A DNA stretch of 43,260 nucleotides from Propionibacterium sp. Lineage in GTDB: Bacteria; Actinomycetota; Actinomycetes; Propionibacteriales; Propionibacteriaceae. Where the stretch lies: the NCBI GenBank assembly GCA_012517965.1, contig JAAYTZ010000043.1:1-43260 (forward strand), given 5' to 3'. Under the pieces are notes generated by a model, which was not told the DNA's origin, did not search any database, and saw nothing but the letters and a program-made list of their open reading frames with translations. A program made the translations under genes and the position numbers. The stretch's first letter is position 1. The number at the start of each line of letters is the position of its first letter. Below, in pieces: positions 1-7,428 of this stretch.

Positions 1-1
1 C

Positions 2-139
2 GGCTCCACCGGCCAAAGCAGGTCCGGTGAGCGAAGGCGCCGCAGTGACGGCGTCAAGGTCGCCGAGGCCACCCACGTGGACTCCGCCATCCACAGCCTG
101 CCGACACGCCAAATGGCGCCTTCTTCAGCAGCCTCCTAG
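2..139 (+). CDS. possible 3' end of a gene entering from the left edge
   Basis: An open frame enters at the left edge and stops at TAG 137-139. The peptide contains the stretch SDGVKVAEATHVDSAIHSL. The first 35 or so codons are mostly C/G-ending, as in the real genes of this window. The last ten (from CAA ATG on) are not, so the reading frame may have been extended by the repeat that follows. I do not recognise the protein. It may equally be non-coding; the call rests only on codon use and the sharp end. Confidence 0.3.
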   Translation, partial: GSTGQSRSGERRRRSDGVKVAEATHVDSAIHSLPTRQMAPSSAAS

Positions 140-289
140 GGGATGTTGCATGGCCGCAACGAACCATTGCCCGCGGAATGCGGCTCTGACTAAGGATGGT
201 GCATGGCTCCAACACATCATCGCCCACAGAAGGCGGCTGTGGCTAGGGGTGTTGCGTGGGTGCAACGAACCCTCGCACGACGTGGGCGG
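131..289. repeat. degenerate 53-bp tandem repeat, three units
   Basis: Three units of exactly 53 bp (131-183, 184-236, 237-289) line up. Each contains a short dyad of the form GTTGC-N6-GCAAC (145-160, 198-213, 251-266), followed in units 1 and 3 by GAACC, and each ends in GCGG. A fourth, poorer copy of the dyad lies at 381-400 (GTTGCATGGC-GCAGCACCCC). The unit length is not a multiple of three, which argues against a repeated peptide. Function unknown. Confidence 0.65.
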
Positions 290-596
290 GGGTTTGATGC
301 TGGAGGCCGTCGCGCTGCATCCGTTCGCAGGTAGGCCAGTGCCGCTCGGAAGTGCCGGCGCTGGGGTGCGAGTGTTGCGCGTTGCATGGCGCAGCACCCC
401 TGAGTCGGCCGCACGGGGCGCCGCCGGTGACTCTGGGCCCACCTGCCTGGGGGCGGGCACGCCAGTCGGCAAAATGACATAATGTACATTATCGGACAAA
501 GCCCTGCAGGTCGCCGGAGACCGCGCTCAAGCGCTGGGGCTCCGCCCGGGTCACGGTCGCAGAAGGCCACCCCGCACGGGGCCACCCCGCACCCGA
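290..596. other. intergenic stretch without a convincing gene
   Basis: Frames crossing this stretch lack consistent codon bias and have no start with a ribosome-binding site. It contains the fourth degenerate dyad at 381-400 and an AT-rich palindrome at 479-492. Otherwise I see nothing. The minus-strand reductase gene ends at 597, so any promoter near 480-500 would serve a gene to the left of the window or an unrecognised transcript. Confidence 0.5.
479..492. promoter_or_regulatory. AT-rich perfect palindrome, candidate operator
   Basis: ATAATGTACATTAT is a perfect 14-bp palindrome in a very GC-rich neighbourhood, which is unlikely by chance. The ATGTACAT core is the kind of dyad bound by dimeric winged-helix repressors such as PadR or MarR types; the assignment to a family is inference. 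No gene in the window is placed to be driven from it. Confidence 0.5.
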
Positions 597-2843
597 TCAC
601 CACTCGAGGATCGGCCAGTGGTTCCGCTTCGCCTCGGCGTAGAGGCCCAGGTCGGGGTCCACGGCGTGCGGGTGGCCCAGCAATCCCAGCCACGTGACGT
701 CGGCCTGACTGTCGCCGTAGCCGTAGGACGCCGTGAGATCCAGCCCCTGCGCCGCCGCATAGCGCAGCAGCCACGCGGCGCGGGCCTCGTCCACCACCGG
801 CGGGCCGCCGAGGTAGCCGGTGAGCACGCCGTCCGCCGCCTCCAGCGGTGTCGCCACGACCTCGTCGAACAGGTCGGCCAGCGGAGCCACGAACGGCGCC
901 GGCACGCCGGTGACCAGCACCGTCCGGTGTCCGGCGCCCCGGTGCGCGGCGATCCGCTCCAGGGCGGCGTCCCGCAACGTTCGCCGTAGCCAGGCGGTGT
1001 ATGGACCCGCCACGGCGTCCTCGAGACTCGCGACGCCGATGCCGGCGTAGCGTCGCGCGAACGTGCGCAGGAACTGGCCCCGGGCCCGCCGGTCGGCCCG
1101 CAGGTACGCCGGCGAATGCCACGCGATGGACGCCGCGTGCGCGGCTTGCCGCGCCGGGCCGGCCAGCGCCCGCTGGAGGGCGAGGAACTGGGTGACCACC
1201 GTGGCCGACGACACCGTGCCGTCGAGGTCGAACACCGCCAGCGTGCCGGGCCCGGGCGTGAGCCCGGCGGGCGTGGCGGCGCCGGACGGCCGGCGCGTCG
1301 CCCGGCGTTCCGCGTACTCGGCGGTCAGCCGGACCAGGCCCGGCAGGTGCCGCTCGGTGAAGTAGGTCGGCCAGTCGACGGCCGTCACGTCGAATGGAAT
1401 CGGCGCGGCGGCGCCCAGCTCGGCGAGCAGCGCCCGGGTGTGCGCGTCGTCGAACACGAGCTCGGTGCGGGTGTAGTTCTGGTAGAGGTCGACGAATTTC
1501 CGCAGCGTAGTGAGGCCGGCGCGCTGCTTGTGCAGCGTCCCGGCCCAGCGGCGGGCCGAGCGGCGCGGCACCAGCGTCGCCGCCGCCTCGGCCGCCCGCA
1601 CGCCGGTCTCCTGCAGCGCGATCACCGGCTCGACGAGGTGGCCGCGGCGGTAGGTCCAGCGCTTGACCCGGATCGGCCGGCCCCGGTCGTCGGTCAGCGG
1701 ATGGGCGGTGAAGTACCCCTGGACGGCGTCCACCATCGTGTGGAACGGCAGCGGGTTCGAGGTGCCCGAGACGACCTGGTAGTAGGACGCCGCACCGCGC
1801 CGCTCGGACAGGCCCAGCGCCAGGGCGACGATCACCCCGACGACGAGGTCCACCGGGATCACGTCGAGCAGCGAATCGGGCAGCGCGGGGATCTCGGGCA
1901 GCAGCCCGCGGGCGTACGCCATGATCAGGGGGTCGGCGACCTTGTAGCCGTCGATCCACCCCGGGAAGGGCCAGGACAGGGCGCTCTCGATGATCGAGGG
2001 CCGCACGACCGACAGCCGGTGACCACGCCCGGCCCACTCGTCCTCGGCGACGCGTTCGGCCATCGCCTTGGTGAACGTGTAGACGTCGGTCCAGCCGAGG
2101 GTCTGGGCGCGCAGGCGTCCGGCGTCGACCAGGCGCTCCTGCACCGCGGCGGCCCGGGCGCCCTCGGCGGCCGCGGCGACGGCGTTCGGACCCTCCTTGC
2201 CGTGCACCAACTGGGCGCGCCGCAGGTGTTTCGCGAGCGACTCCGCCGACCGCGACGCCAGCTCGGCCTCCCGCCGGGACGCCGCCGCCCAGTCGCGCTC
2301 GGCGCGCCAGTCGACGCGGTGCGTCAGCGGACCCTCGGTGCGGAGCCCGCGGGCCGAGCCGCCCACGTAGGCCGTCGACACGTGCACGACGTGCGGGGAC
2401 TGCCCGGAGGCCGCCAGCGCCCGGTAGAGGCCCAGCGCTCCCCCGACGTTGGTGTCGAACGCCTCGTCGATCGCCAGGTCGAACGAGACCGCCGACGCGC
2501 AGTGCACCACCGCGAACAGCGGGCCTGCGGCGGCGAGCTGCGCGACGGCCGCCGGGTCGGCGTCCAGGGTGGCCAGCTCGGCGGGGACGGCGACGACGCG
2601 GCGTCCGAACTCGGCGCGGGCCGCCGCGCTCCCCCGCGCCGCGACGAAGCCGGCGAAGGCCGGCTTGTCGAGCAGGGCGGCGAGCCGGGACGCCGCGTCG
2701 TCGCCCGCCTTGGGGCGGACGACGGCCAGCACCTCGACGTCGGCGGTCTTCTCCAGCAGGGCGAGCAGGACGGCCTGGCCGACGAAGCCGGTGGCTCCGG
2801 TCAGCAGCAGGCGGCGGGGCTCGGCGGCGGGTGGGGTCGGCAC
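597..2843 (-). CDS. fatty acyl-CoA reductase fused to HAD-IB phosphatase
   Basis: About 748 aa. The N-terminal half is an extended SDR of the fatty acyl-CoA reductase type: NAD(P)-binding TGATGFVG at residues 15-22, STAYVGG near 155-162, and the catalytic Y-x3-K as YTFTK (Y255, K259), with the long insert between them that is usual for this family. The C-terminal about 210 residues form a HAD-IB hydrolase: nucleophile motif FDLDGT (D539), a Thr motif in VLVTG, and GDSQAD (D711). The reductase would make fatty alcohols from acyl-CoA; the phosphatase substrate is unknown. The neighbours (SDR and alkyl-DHAP synthase, divergent) point to ether-lipid synthesis. The start is uncertain: GTG at 2843 sits just before the Rossmann motif; an in-frame ATG at 2897 would place the operator at 2885-2902 inside the coding region. 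Confidence 0.85.
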   Translation of the reverse strand: MPTPPAAEPRRLLLTGATGFVGQAVLLALLEKTADVEVLAVVRPKAGDDAASRLAALLDKPAFAGFVAARGSAAARAEFGRRVVAVPAELATLDADPAAVAQLAAAGPLFAVVHCASAVSFDLAIDEAFDTNVGGALGLYRALAASGQSPHVVHVSTAYVGGSARGLRTEGPLTHRVDWRAERDWAAASRREAELASRSAESLAKHLRRAQLVHGKEGPNAVAAAAEGARAAAVQERLVDAGRLRAQTLGWTDVYTFTKAMAERVAEDEWAGRGHRLSVVRPSIIESALSWPFPGWIDGYKVADPLIMAYARGLLPEIPALPDSLLDVIPVDLVVGVIVALALGLSERRGAASYYQVVSGTSNPLPFHTMVDAVQGYFTAHPLTDDRGRPIRVKRWTYRRGHLVEPVIALQETGVRAAEAAATLVPRRSARRWAGTLHKQRAGLTTLRKFVDLYQNYTRTELVFDDAHTRALLAELGAAAPIPFDVTAVDWPTYFTERHLPGLVRLTAEYAERRATRRPSGAATPAGLTPGPGTLAVFDLDGTVSSATVVTQFLALQRALAGPARQAAHAASIAWHSPAYLRADRRARGQFLRTFARRYAGIGVASLEDAVAGPYTAWLRRTLRDAALERIAAHRGAGHRTVLVTGVPAPFVAPLADLFDEVVATPLEAADGVLTGYLGGPPVVDEARAAWLLRYAAAQGLDLTASYGYGDSQADVTWLGLLGHPHAVDPDLGLYAEAKRNHWPILEW

Positions 2844-2884
2844 GAGGGCGGCTCGCTTTCGGGCGACGGGGCGGGGGTCCGGAT

Positions 2885-2902
2885 ACCGAACGATCATTCG
2901 GT
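2885..2902. promoter_or_regulatory. candidate TetR-type operator between divergent lipid genes
   Basis: ACCGAACGATCATTCGGT is an 18-bp palindrome in which eight of nine base pairs match. It lies between the divergent reductase and SDR genes, just downstream of the predicted start site of the minus-strand transcript. Its size and symmetry resemble operators of TetR-family repressors of lipid genes. Which regulator binds it is not known from the window. Confidence 0.6.
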
Positions 2903-2913
2903 TACGGCACCGT

Positions 2914-2923
2914 AGTGTATGTT
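2914..2923. promoter_or_regulatory. overlapping divergent -10 boxes
   Basis: On the plus strand TATGTT (2918-2923) lies eight bases before the SDR start codon, giving a leaderless transcript. On the minus strand TACACT (2919-2914) would start a transcript near 2907, running across the operator into the reductase gene. The two boxes overlap, so initiation in the two directions probably competes. Confidence 0.4.
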
Positions 2924-2931
2924 GCACCGTC

Positions 2932-3711
2932 ATGGCCACCTCCTGCGTCACCGGCGGCACCTCCGGCATCGGGCTCGCGTTCGCCCGCGCCCTGGCCGCG
3001 CGGGGCGACGCGTTGCTCCTCGTCGCCCGGGACGCCGACCGGCTCGCCGCCGTCGCCGCCGAGCTCACCGCCGCCCACGGCGTCCCCGTCGAGGTGCTGG
3101 TCGCCGACCTGGCCGACCGGGAGGCCGCGGCCCGCGTCGCCGCGCGCCTCGAGGACGCCGCCCGGCCCGTCGACACGCTGGTCAACAACGCCGGCTTCTC
3201 GGTGGGTGCCGCGCTGCTCGACCCCTCGATGGAGCGCCACGACCTGGCCGCCGAGGTGATGATGCGCTCGGTCGTGCTGCTCCAGGGGGCCGCCGGCCGC
3301 GCGATGCGGGCCCGCGGCGCGGGCACGATCGTCAACGTCGCCTCGATCGCCGGGTTCGTCACCCAGGGCCACTACTCGGCGATCAAGGCCTACGTGGTCG
3401 CGCTCACCGAGTCGCTGGCGGTCGAGCTGGCCGGCAGCGGCGTCCGGGTGTGCGCCCTGTGCCCGGGCTACGTGCGCACCGAGTTCCACGCGCGGGCCGG
3501 CATCCGCGGCTCGTCGATCCCCGGCCCCTTGTGGATGGACGCCGACGCGCTCGTCGCCGAGTGCCTGCGCGACGTCGACCGCGGGCGGGTCGTGTCGGTG
3601 CCGCAGGCCCGCTGGAAGGCGATCCACGGGGTCCTGCGGCACGCCCCGCGCCCCGCGGTGCGTCGGCTGTCCGCTCTGCTGAGCTCCAAGCGCCGCGGCG
3701 AGACGCCCTGA
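2932..3711 (+). CDS. SDR oxidoreductase, candidate acyl/alkyl-DHAP reductase
   Basis: 259 aa classical short-chain dehydrogenase. TGGTSGIG at residues 7-14 is the NAD(P) loop, LVNNAGF follows strand 4, and the catalytic set is S138 (NVASIAG), Y148 and K152 (YSAIK). The C-terminal part is basic. Its class resembles actinobacterial long-chain keto reductases. It lies 37 bases upstream of alkyl-DHAP synthase in the same direction. In the known ether-lipid pathway the next step is reduction of 1-alkyl-DHAP, so that role is my inference. Start chosen at ATG 2932, eight bases after a -10-like TATGTT. Confidence 0.85.
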   Translation: MATSCVTGGTSGIGLAFARALAARGDALLLVARDADRLAAVAAELTAAHGVPVEVLVADLADREAAARVAARLEDAARPVDTLVNNAGFSVGAALLDPSMERHDLAAEVMMRSVVLLQGAAGRAMRARGAGTIVNVASIAGFVTQGHYSAIKAYVVALTESLAVELAGSGVRVCALCPGYVRTEFHARAGIRGSSIPGPLWMDADALVAECLRDVDRGRVVSVPQARWKAIHGVLRHAPRPAVRRLSALLSSKRRGETP

Positions 3712-3748
3712 GGCCCACGCCCACCCGACCGACCGAAAGGAACCGCCC

Positions 3749-5470
3749 ATGCCCGACGTGAAGCACCAGAAGTGGTGGGGATGGGGCTACGACGGCGTCC
3801 CCGACTTCCAGTACGCCAACAAGCCCGGCTTCGCGCCCTTCGTCCGCGCGCGGATCGGCCTCGACCTGGCGACGGCACCCGTCGTCCGGCCGCCGGCCCT
3901 CAGCGAGTTGACGGTGCCCGCCTCGCGGGCGTCCGCAGCCGACCTGGACGCCCTCGCCGCCGTGGTCGGCGCCGAGCACGTGCGCACCGACGACGAGACC
4001 CGCGTCGTCCACTGGGCCGGGCGCAGCGTCCGCGACCTGATCCGCACCCGCGCCGGCGACTTCACCCGCGTCACCGACGTCGTCGTCTACCCCGGCTCCG
4101 AGGACGAGTGCCGCCGGCTGCTGGCCCTGGCGGCCGAGCGCGACCTGGTCGTCATCCCGTTCGGCGGCGGCACCTCGATCTCCGGCTCGCTGCACGCCGA
4201 GGACGACGAGACCCGGGTCGTCGTCACCGTCGACCTCGGCCGCCTCAACCGGGTGCTGAGCGTCGACGAGCACTCGGGCCTGGCCCGCGTCCAGGCCGGC
4301 ATCCTCGGCCCCGACCTCGAGGCCGACCTGGGCGCCCGCGGGCTCACGATGGGCCACGTGCCCGACTCCTTCACCTACTCGACGCTGGGCGGCTGGGTGG
4401 CGACGCGGTCGTCCGGCATGCAGTCCGACAAGTACGGCGACATCGCCGACATCGTCAAGGGGCTTCGCCTCGTCCGCCCGTCCGGGGTGGTGGTGCTCCG
4501 CGACCTGCCGTCCACGTCGACGGGCCCCTCGCTCCGCGAGATGATCATCGGCTCCGAGGGCCGCCTCGGCATCATCACCGAGGTCACGATCCAGGTGCAC
4601 CGGCTGCCCGAGCGGCGCGAGGTCATCGCCTACATGTTCCCGACCTGGGACGCCGGCCTGCTCGCCCTGCACGAGGTGGCCCGCTCCGAGGCGCATCCGG
4701 TGTTCACCCGCCTGTCGGACGCCGACGAGACCGCCTTCTCGCTGTCGACGCTCAAGGCGCCGACCACCCCGCTGAAGAAGGCCAAGGCGTTCGGTCAGGA
4801 GCGCCTCTGGGACGTGCTGCGGCTGCGCGGCTGGGACACCGACGCCATGTGCATCAGCTACTGCTGCTTCGAGGGCACCAAGCGGCACAACGACCGCGAG
4901 AAGGACCTGGTCAAGTCGATCGTCGCCCGCCACGGCGGCATCACGCTGGGGTCGGGCCCCGGGGCGCTGTACGACCAGAAGAAGTTCGACACCCCGTACA
5001 TCCGCGACTTCCTGCTCGACCGGCGCACGGTCGGCGACGTGTCGGAGACGGCCGCGCCGTGGTCGAAGCTCGCCGAGGTGCACCGGCGCACGAAGGCCGC
5101 CGCCCAACGGGCCTTCGCCGCCCTGGGGCGGACGGGCTTCGTGATGTGCCACCTCTCGCACAGCTACCACTCCGGCGCCTGCCTCTACTTCACGTTCGCG
5201 TTCGTGCTGGACGACGCCCGCGACGACCTGGAGCAGTACGACACCGTCAAGCGGGCCGTCCAGCAGGAGTTCATGGACGCCGGCGCCACCCTGTCGCACC
5301 ACCACGGCGTCGGGACCGAGCACCGGCCCTGGATGGCCGAGGACGTCTCCCCGGAGGGGGTCGCCCTGCTGGCCGGGCTGTTCGAGGCCGCCGACCCGGA
5401 GCATCGCCTCAACCCCGACAAGGTGCTGCGGACCCGCCCGACCCCGGAGGGCTCCGCGACGACCGGCTAG
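3749..5470 (+). CDS. agpS: alkyldihydroxyacetonephosphate synthase (FAD-dependent)
   Basis: 573 aa. The N-terminus KWWGWGYDG near residue 10 matches the KWxGWGY signature of AGPS enzymes. An FAD-binding PCMH domain follows, with VVYPGSEDE and PFGGGTSISGS (137-147). The C-terminal half has SHSYHSGACLYF and the histidine cluster SHHHGVG (H517-H519), both characteristic of AGPS, where they surround the flavin and substrate. The enzyme replaces the acyl chain of acyl-DHAP by a fatty alcohol, forming the ether bond. Start ATG 3749 has AAAGGA about 8 bases upstream. With the adjacent reductase that can supply fatty alcohol, this supports a bacterial ether-lipid route. The DHAP acyltransferase is not in the window. 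Confidence 0.9.
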   Translation: MPDVKHQKWWGWGYDGVPDFQYANKPGFAPFVRARIGLDLATAPVVRPPALSELTVPASRASAADLDALAAVVGAEHVRTDDETRVVHWAGRSVRDLIRTRAGDFTRVTDVVVYPGSEDECRRLLALAAERDLVVIPFGGGTSISGSLHAEDDETRVVVTVDLGRLNRVLSVDEHSGLARVQAGILGPDLEADLGARGLTMGHVPDSFTYSTLGGWVATRSSGMQSDKYGDIADIVKGLRLVRPSGVVVLRDLPSTSTGPSLREMIIGSEGRLGIITEVTIQVHRLPERREVIAYMFPTWDAGLLALHEVARSEAHPVFTRLSDADETAFSLSTLKAPTTPLKKAKAFGQERLWDVLRLRGWDTDAMCISYCCFEGTKRHNDREKDLVKSIVARHGGITLGSGPGALYDQKKFDTPYIRDFLLDRRTVGDVSETAAPWSKLAEVHRRTKAAAQRAFAALGRTGFVMCHLSHSYHSGACLYFTFAFVLDDARDDLEQYDTVKRAVQQEFMDAGATLSHHHGVGTEHRPWMAEDVSPEGVALLAGLFEAADPEHRLNPDKVLRTRPTPEGSATTG

Positions 5471-5504
5471 AGTCGGCCCCCACCGCCCGAGTCGAAGGAC
5501 ACCC

Positions 5505-6794
5505 ATGCTCCCCGCTCCCCCGCCGCACCCCGCGTTCGGCCCCGACGCGCCGGTCTACCTCGACCACAACGCCACCACCCCCGTCGACCCGCGGGTCGCG
5601 GAGGCGATGCGTGCCCCGCTGGCGGAGGCGTTCGGCAACCCGTCCAGCGCCCACGCCTACGGGACGCCGGCCCGCGCCCTGCTCGACGAGGCCCGCGGCC
5701 GGGTCACGGGCCTGATCGGGGCGGACGCCGGCCGGCTGGTGTTCACCGGGTCCGGGTCCGAGGCGGACGCCCTCGCCGTCCGCGGCGCGGTGCTGCAGCT
5801 GATCGCGTCCGGGCCCGGCCGGTGGCGCGAGGAACGCCCCCACGTGATCACCCAGCCGACCGAGCATCCCGCGGTGCTCGCGGCGTGCGAGTACCTGCTG
5901 CGCTGGCACGGCGCCGAGGTGACGCTGCTGGGGGTCGACGAGCAGGGCCGCGTCGACCCCGACGAGCTGCGCGCGGTGCTCACCGACCGGACGCTGCTGG
6001 TGTCCGTCATGCACGCGAACAACGAGACCGGCACGATCCAGCCGATCGCCGAGCTGGCCCGGATCACCCACGAGTCCCCCGACGCCCTGTTCCACACCGA
6101 CGCCGCCCAGACCGTCGCCAAGGTGCCGGTCGACGTCGAGGCCCTGGGTGTGGACCTGTTGACCCTGGTCGGGCACAAGATGTACGCCCCCAAGGGCATC
6201 GGGGCGCTGTGGGTGCGCGACGGCGTCCGGCTGGAGCCGATCGTGGCCGGCGGCGGCCAGGAGGGCGGCCTGCGGGCCGGCACCGAGAACCTGCCGCACG
6301 CGGTGGCCCTCGGGGCGGCCGCGGCGCTGGCGTCCGCCGACCTGGCGGCCGACGAGCCCGCCCGCCTGGCCGCCCTCCGCGACCGGCTGCACGCCGGGCT
6401 GGACGCCGCCCTGCCCGGCCGGGTGCGGCTCAACGGCCACCCTGTCGAGCGGCTGCCGCACACCCTCAACGTCTCCCTCGACGGCGTGGACGCCCGCGCG
6501 CTGCTCGCCCTGGCCCCCGGCGTCGCGGCGTCCACCGGGTCGGCGTGCCACGCGGGCGCGACCACCCCGTCGCCGGTGCTGACCGGCATGGGCCTGGACG
6601 CCGCCCGTGCGTTCGGCGCCCTGCGGCTCTCGCTGGGGCGCTGGACGACCGAGGACGACATCGACCGCGCTGTGGCCCTCCTCGCCGCGGCCGCCGCCGA
6701 CGAGCGGGCCGCCGCGACGGTGACCGAGAGCGCCGCGGAGCGCGCCCGGCGCCTGGCCCGCCGCACCCTGCCGCTGATCACCCCGGGCGGCTGA
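5505..6794 (+). CDS. cysteine desulfurase, NifS/IscS family
   Basis: 429 aa, class V aminotransferase fold. It opens with YLDHNATTPVDPRV, has TEHPAV and the HTDAAQ motif, the PLP lysine in GHKMYAPKG (K225), GGGQEGGLRAGTEN, and the catalytic cysteine in STGSACHAG (C348). It releases sulfur from cysteine as an enzyme persulfide, for Fe-S clusters or tRNA thiolation; no scaffold or partner gene is adjacent, so the acceptor is unknown. GAAGGA lies upstream of ATG 5505. It is 34 bases after agpS and may be co-transcribed. A C-terminal tail of about 40 residues rich in Arg and Ala extends past the usual end. Confidence 0.92.
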   Translation: MLPAPPPHPAFGPDAPVYLDHNATTPVDPRVAEAMRAPLAEAFGNPSSAHAYGTPARALLDEARGRVTGLIGADAGRLVFTGSGSEADALAVRGAVLQLIASGPGRWREERPHVITQPTEHPAVLAACEYLLRWHGAEVTLLGVDEQGRVDPDELRAVLTDRTLLVSVMHANNETGTIQPIAELARITHESPDALFHTDAAQTVAKVPVDVEALGVDLLTLVGHKMYAPKGIGALWVRDGVRLEPIVAGGGQEGGLRAGTENLPHAVALGAAAALASADLAADEPARLAALRDRLHAGLDAALPGRVRLNGHPVERLPHTLNVSLDGVDARALLALAPGVAASTGSACHAGATTPSPVLTGMGLDAARAFGALRLSLGRWTTEDDIDRAVALLAAAAADERAAATVTESAAERARRLARRTLPLITPGG

Positions 6795-6828
6795 CCCCGG
6801 GCCTGGGCGCTCCCGGCGCGGGTCGTTC

Positions 6829-7401
6829 TCAGCCGGCGGAGGCCCGGGCGGCGGCCTTGGCCGCCTTCTTGACCGCCCGCACCTGCGCCAGCGACGCGGC
6901 GTCGACCACGTCGGCGACCGAGCGGTACCCGTCCAGCCCGTAGTCCCCGGCGGCCTCCCGCCAGCCTTCGGGGGTGACGCCCCACTGCTTGCCGAGCAGC
7001 GCGACCAGGATCTGCGCCTTCTGCTCGCCGAACCCCGGCAACGCCCGGAGGCGGCGCTTGAGCTCGGCGCCGGTCGGGGCGTCGAACAGCGCGGCCGCCG
7101 TGCCGCCCCAGTCGGCGACGAGCACCCGGCAGACCGCCTGGAGCCGCTCCCCCATCGACCGCGGGAACCGGTGGATCGCCGGCGGCGTCGCGCACACGGC
7201 GACGAACTCCTCGGTGGGCATCGCGGCGATCCGCTCGACGTCGAGCCCGCCGAGCCGCTCGGCCAGGACGGCGGGGCCGGCGAACGCCTTCTCCATCGTC
7301 ACCTGCTGGTCCAGGACCATCCCGAGGAGGACGGCGTTCGGGTCGGTGGCGAGCAGCCGGTCGGCGGCCTCGTCACCGGTGAGGTGCAACGTGCGGGTCA
7401 T
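6829..7401 (-). CDS. HhH-GPD-type base-excision repair protein
   Basis: 190 aa. The sequence LGMVLDQQVTMEKAF and the helix-hairpin-helix LRALPGFGEQKAQILVALL are typical of the short actinobacterial HhH-GPD proteins. These are related to DNA glycosylases that flip out damaged bases; the substrate is not known. Start ATG 7401. The gene is convergent with the cysteine desulfurase, 34 bases away. Confidence 0.85.
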   Translation of the reverse strand: MTRTLHLTGDEAADRLLATDPNAVLLGMVLDQQVTMEKAFAGPAVLAERLGGLDVERIAAMPTEEFVAVCATPPAIHRFPRSMGERLQAVCRVLVADWGGTAAALFDAPTGAELKRRLRALPGFGEQKAQILVALLGKQWGVTPEGWREAAGDYGLDGYRSVADVVDAASLAQVRAVKKAAKAAARASAG

Positions 7402-7428
7402 GGGCCGCAGCCTAACGGCGTCCGAGCC

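Noticed and set aside
131-289. CRISPR array
   Set aside because: Only three units, repeats imperfect throughout and no clear alternation of conserved repeat and unique spacer; no cas genes.
27-499. Open frames on both strands across the left intergenic region
   Set aside because: They cross the 53-bp repeats, lack codon bias and have no ribosome-binding site.
217-2037. Long minus-strand frame of about 600 codons
   Set aside because: Arg/Ala/Pro-rich shadow of the reductase-phosphatase gene with no domain signal; typical out-of-frame reading of high-GC DNA.
6795-6828. Terminator between desulfurase and HhH-GPD genes
   Set aside because: Several weak GC pairings are possible but none forms a clear uninterrupted stem.
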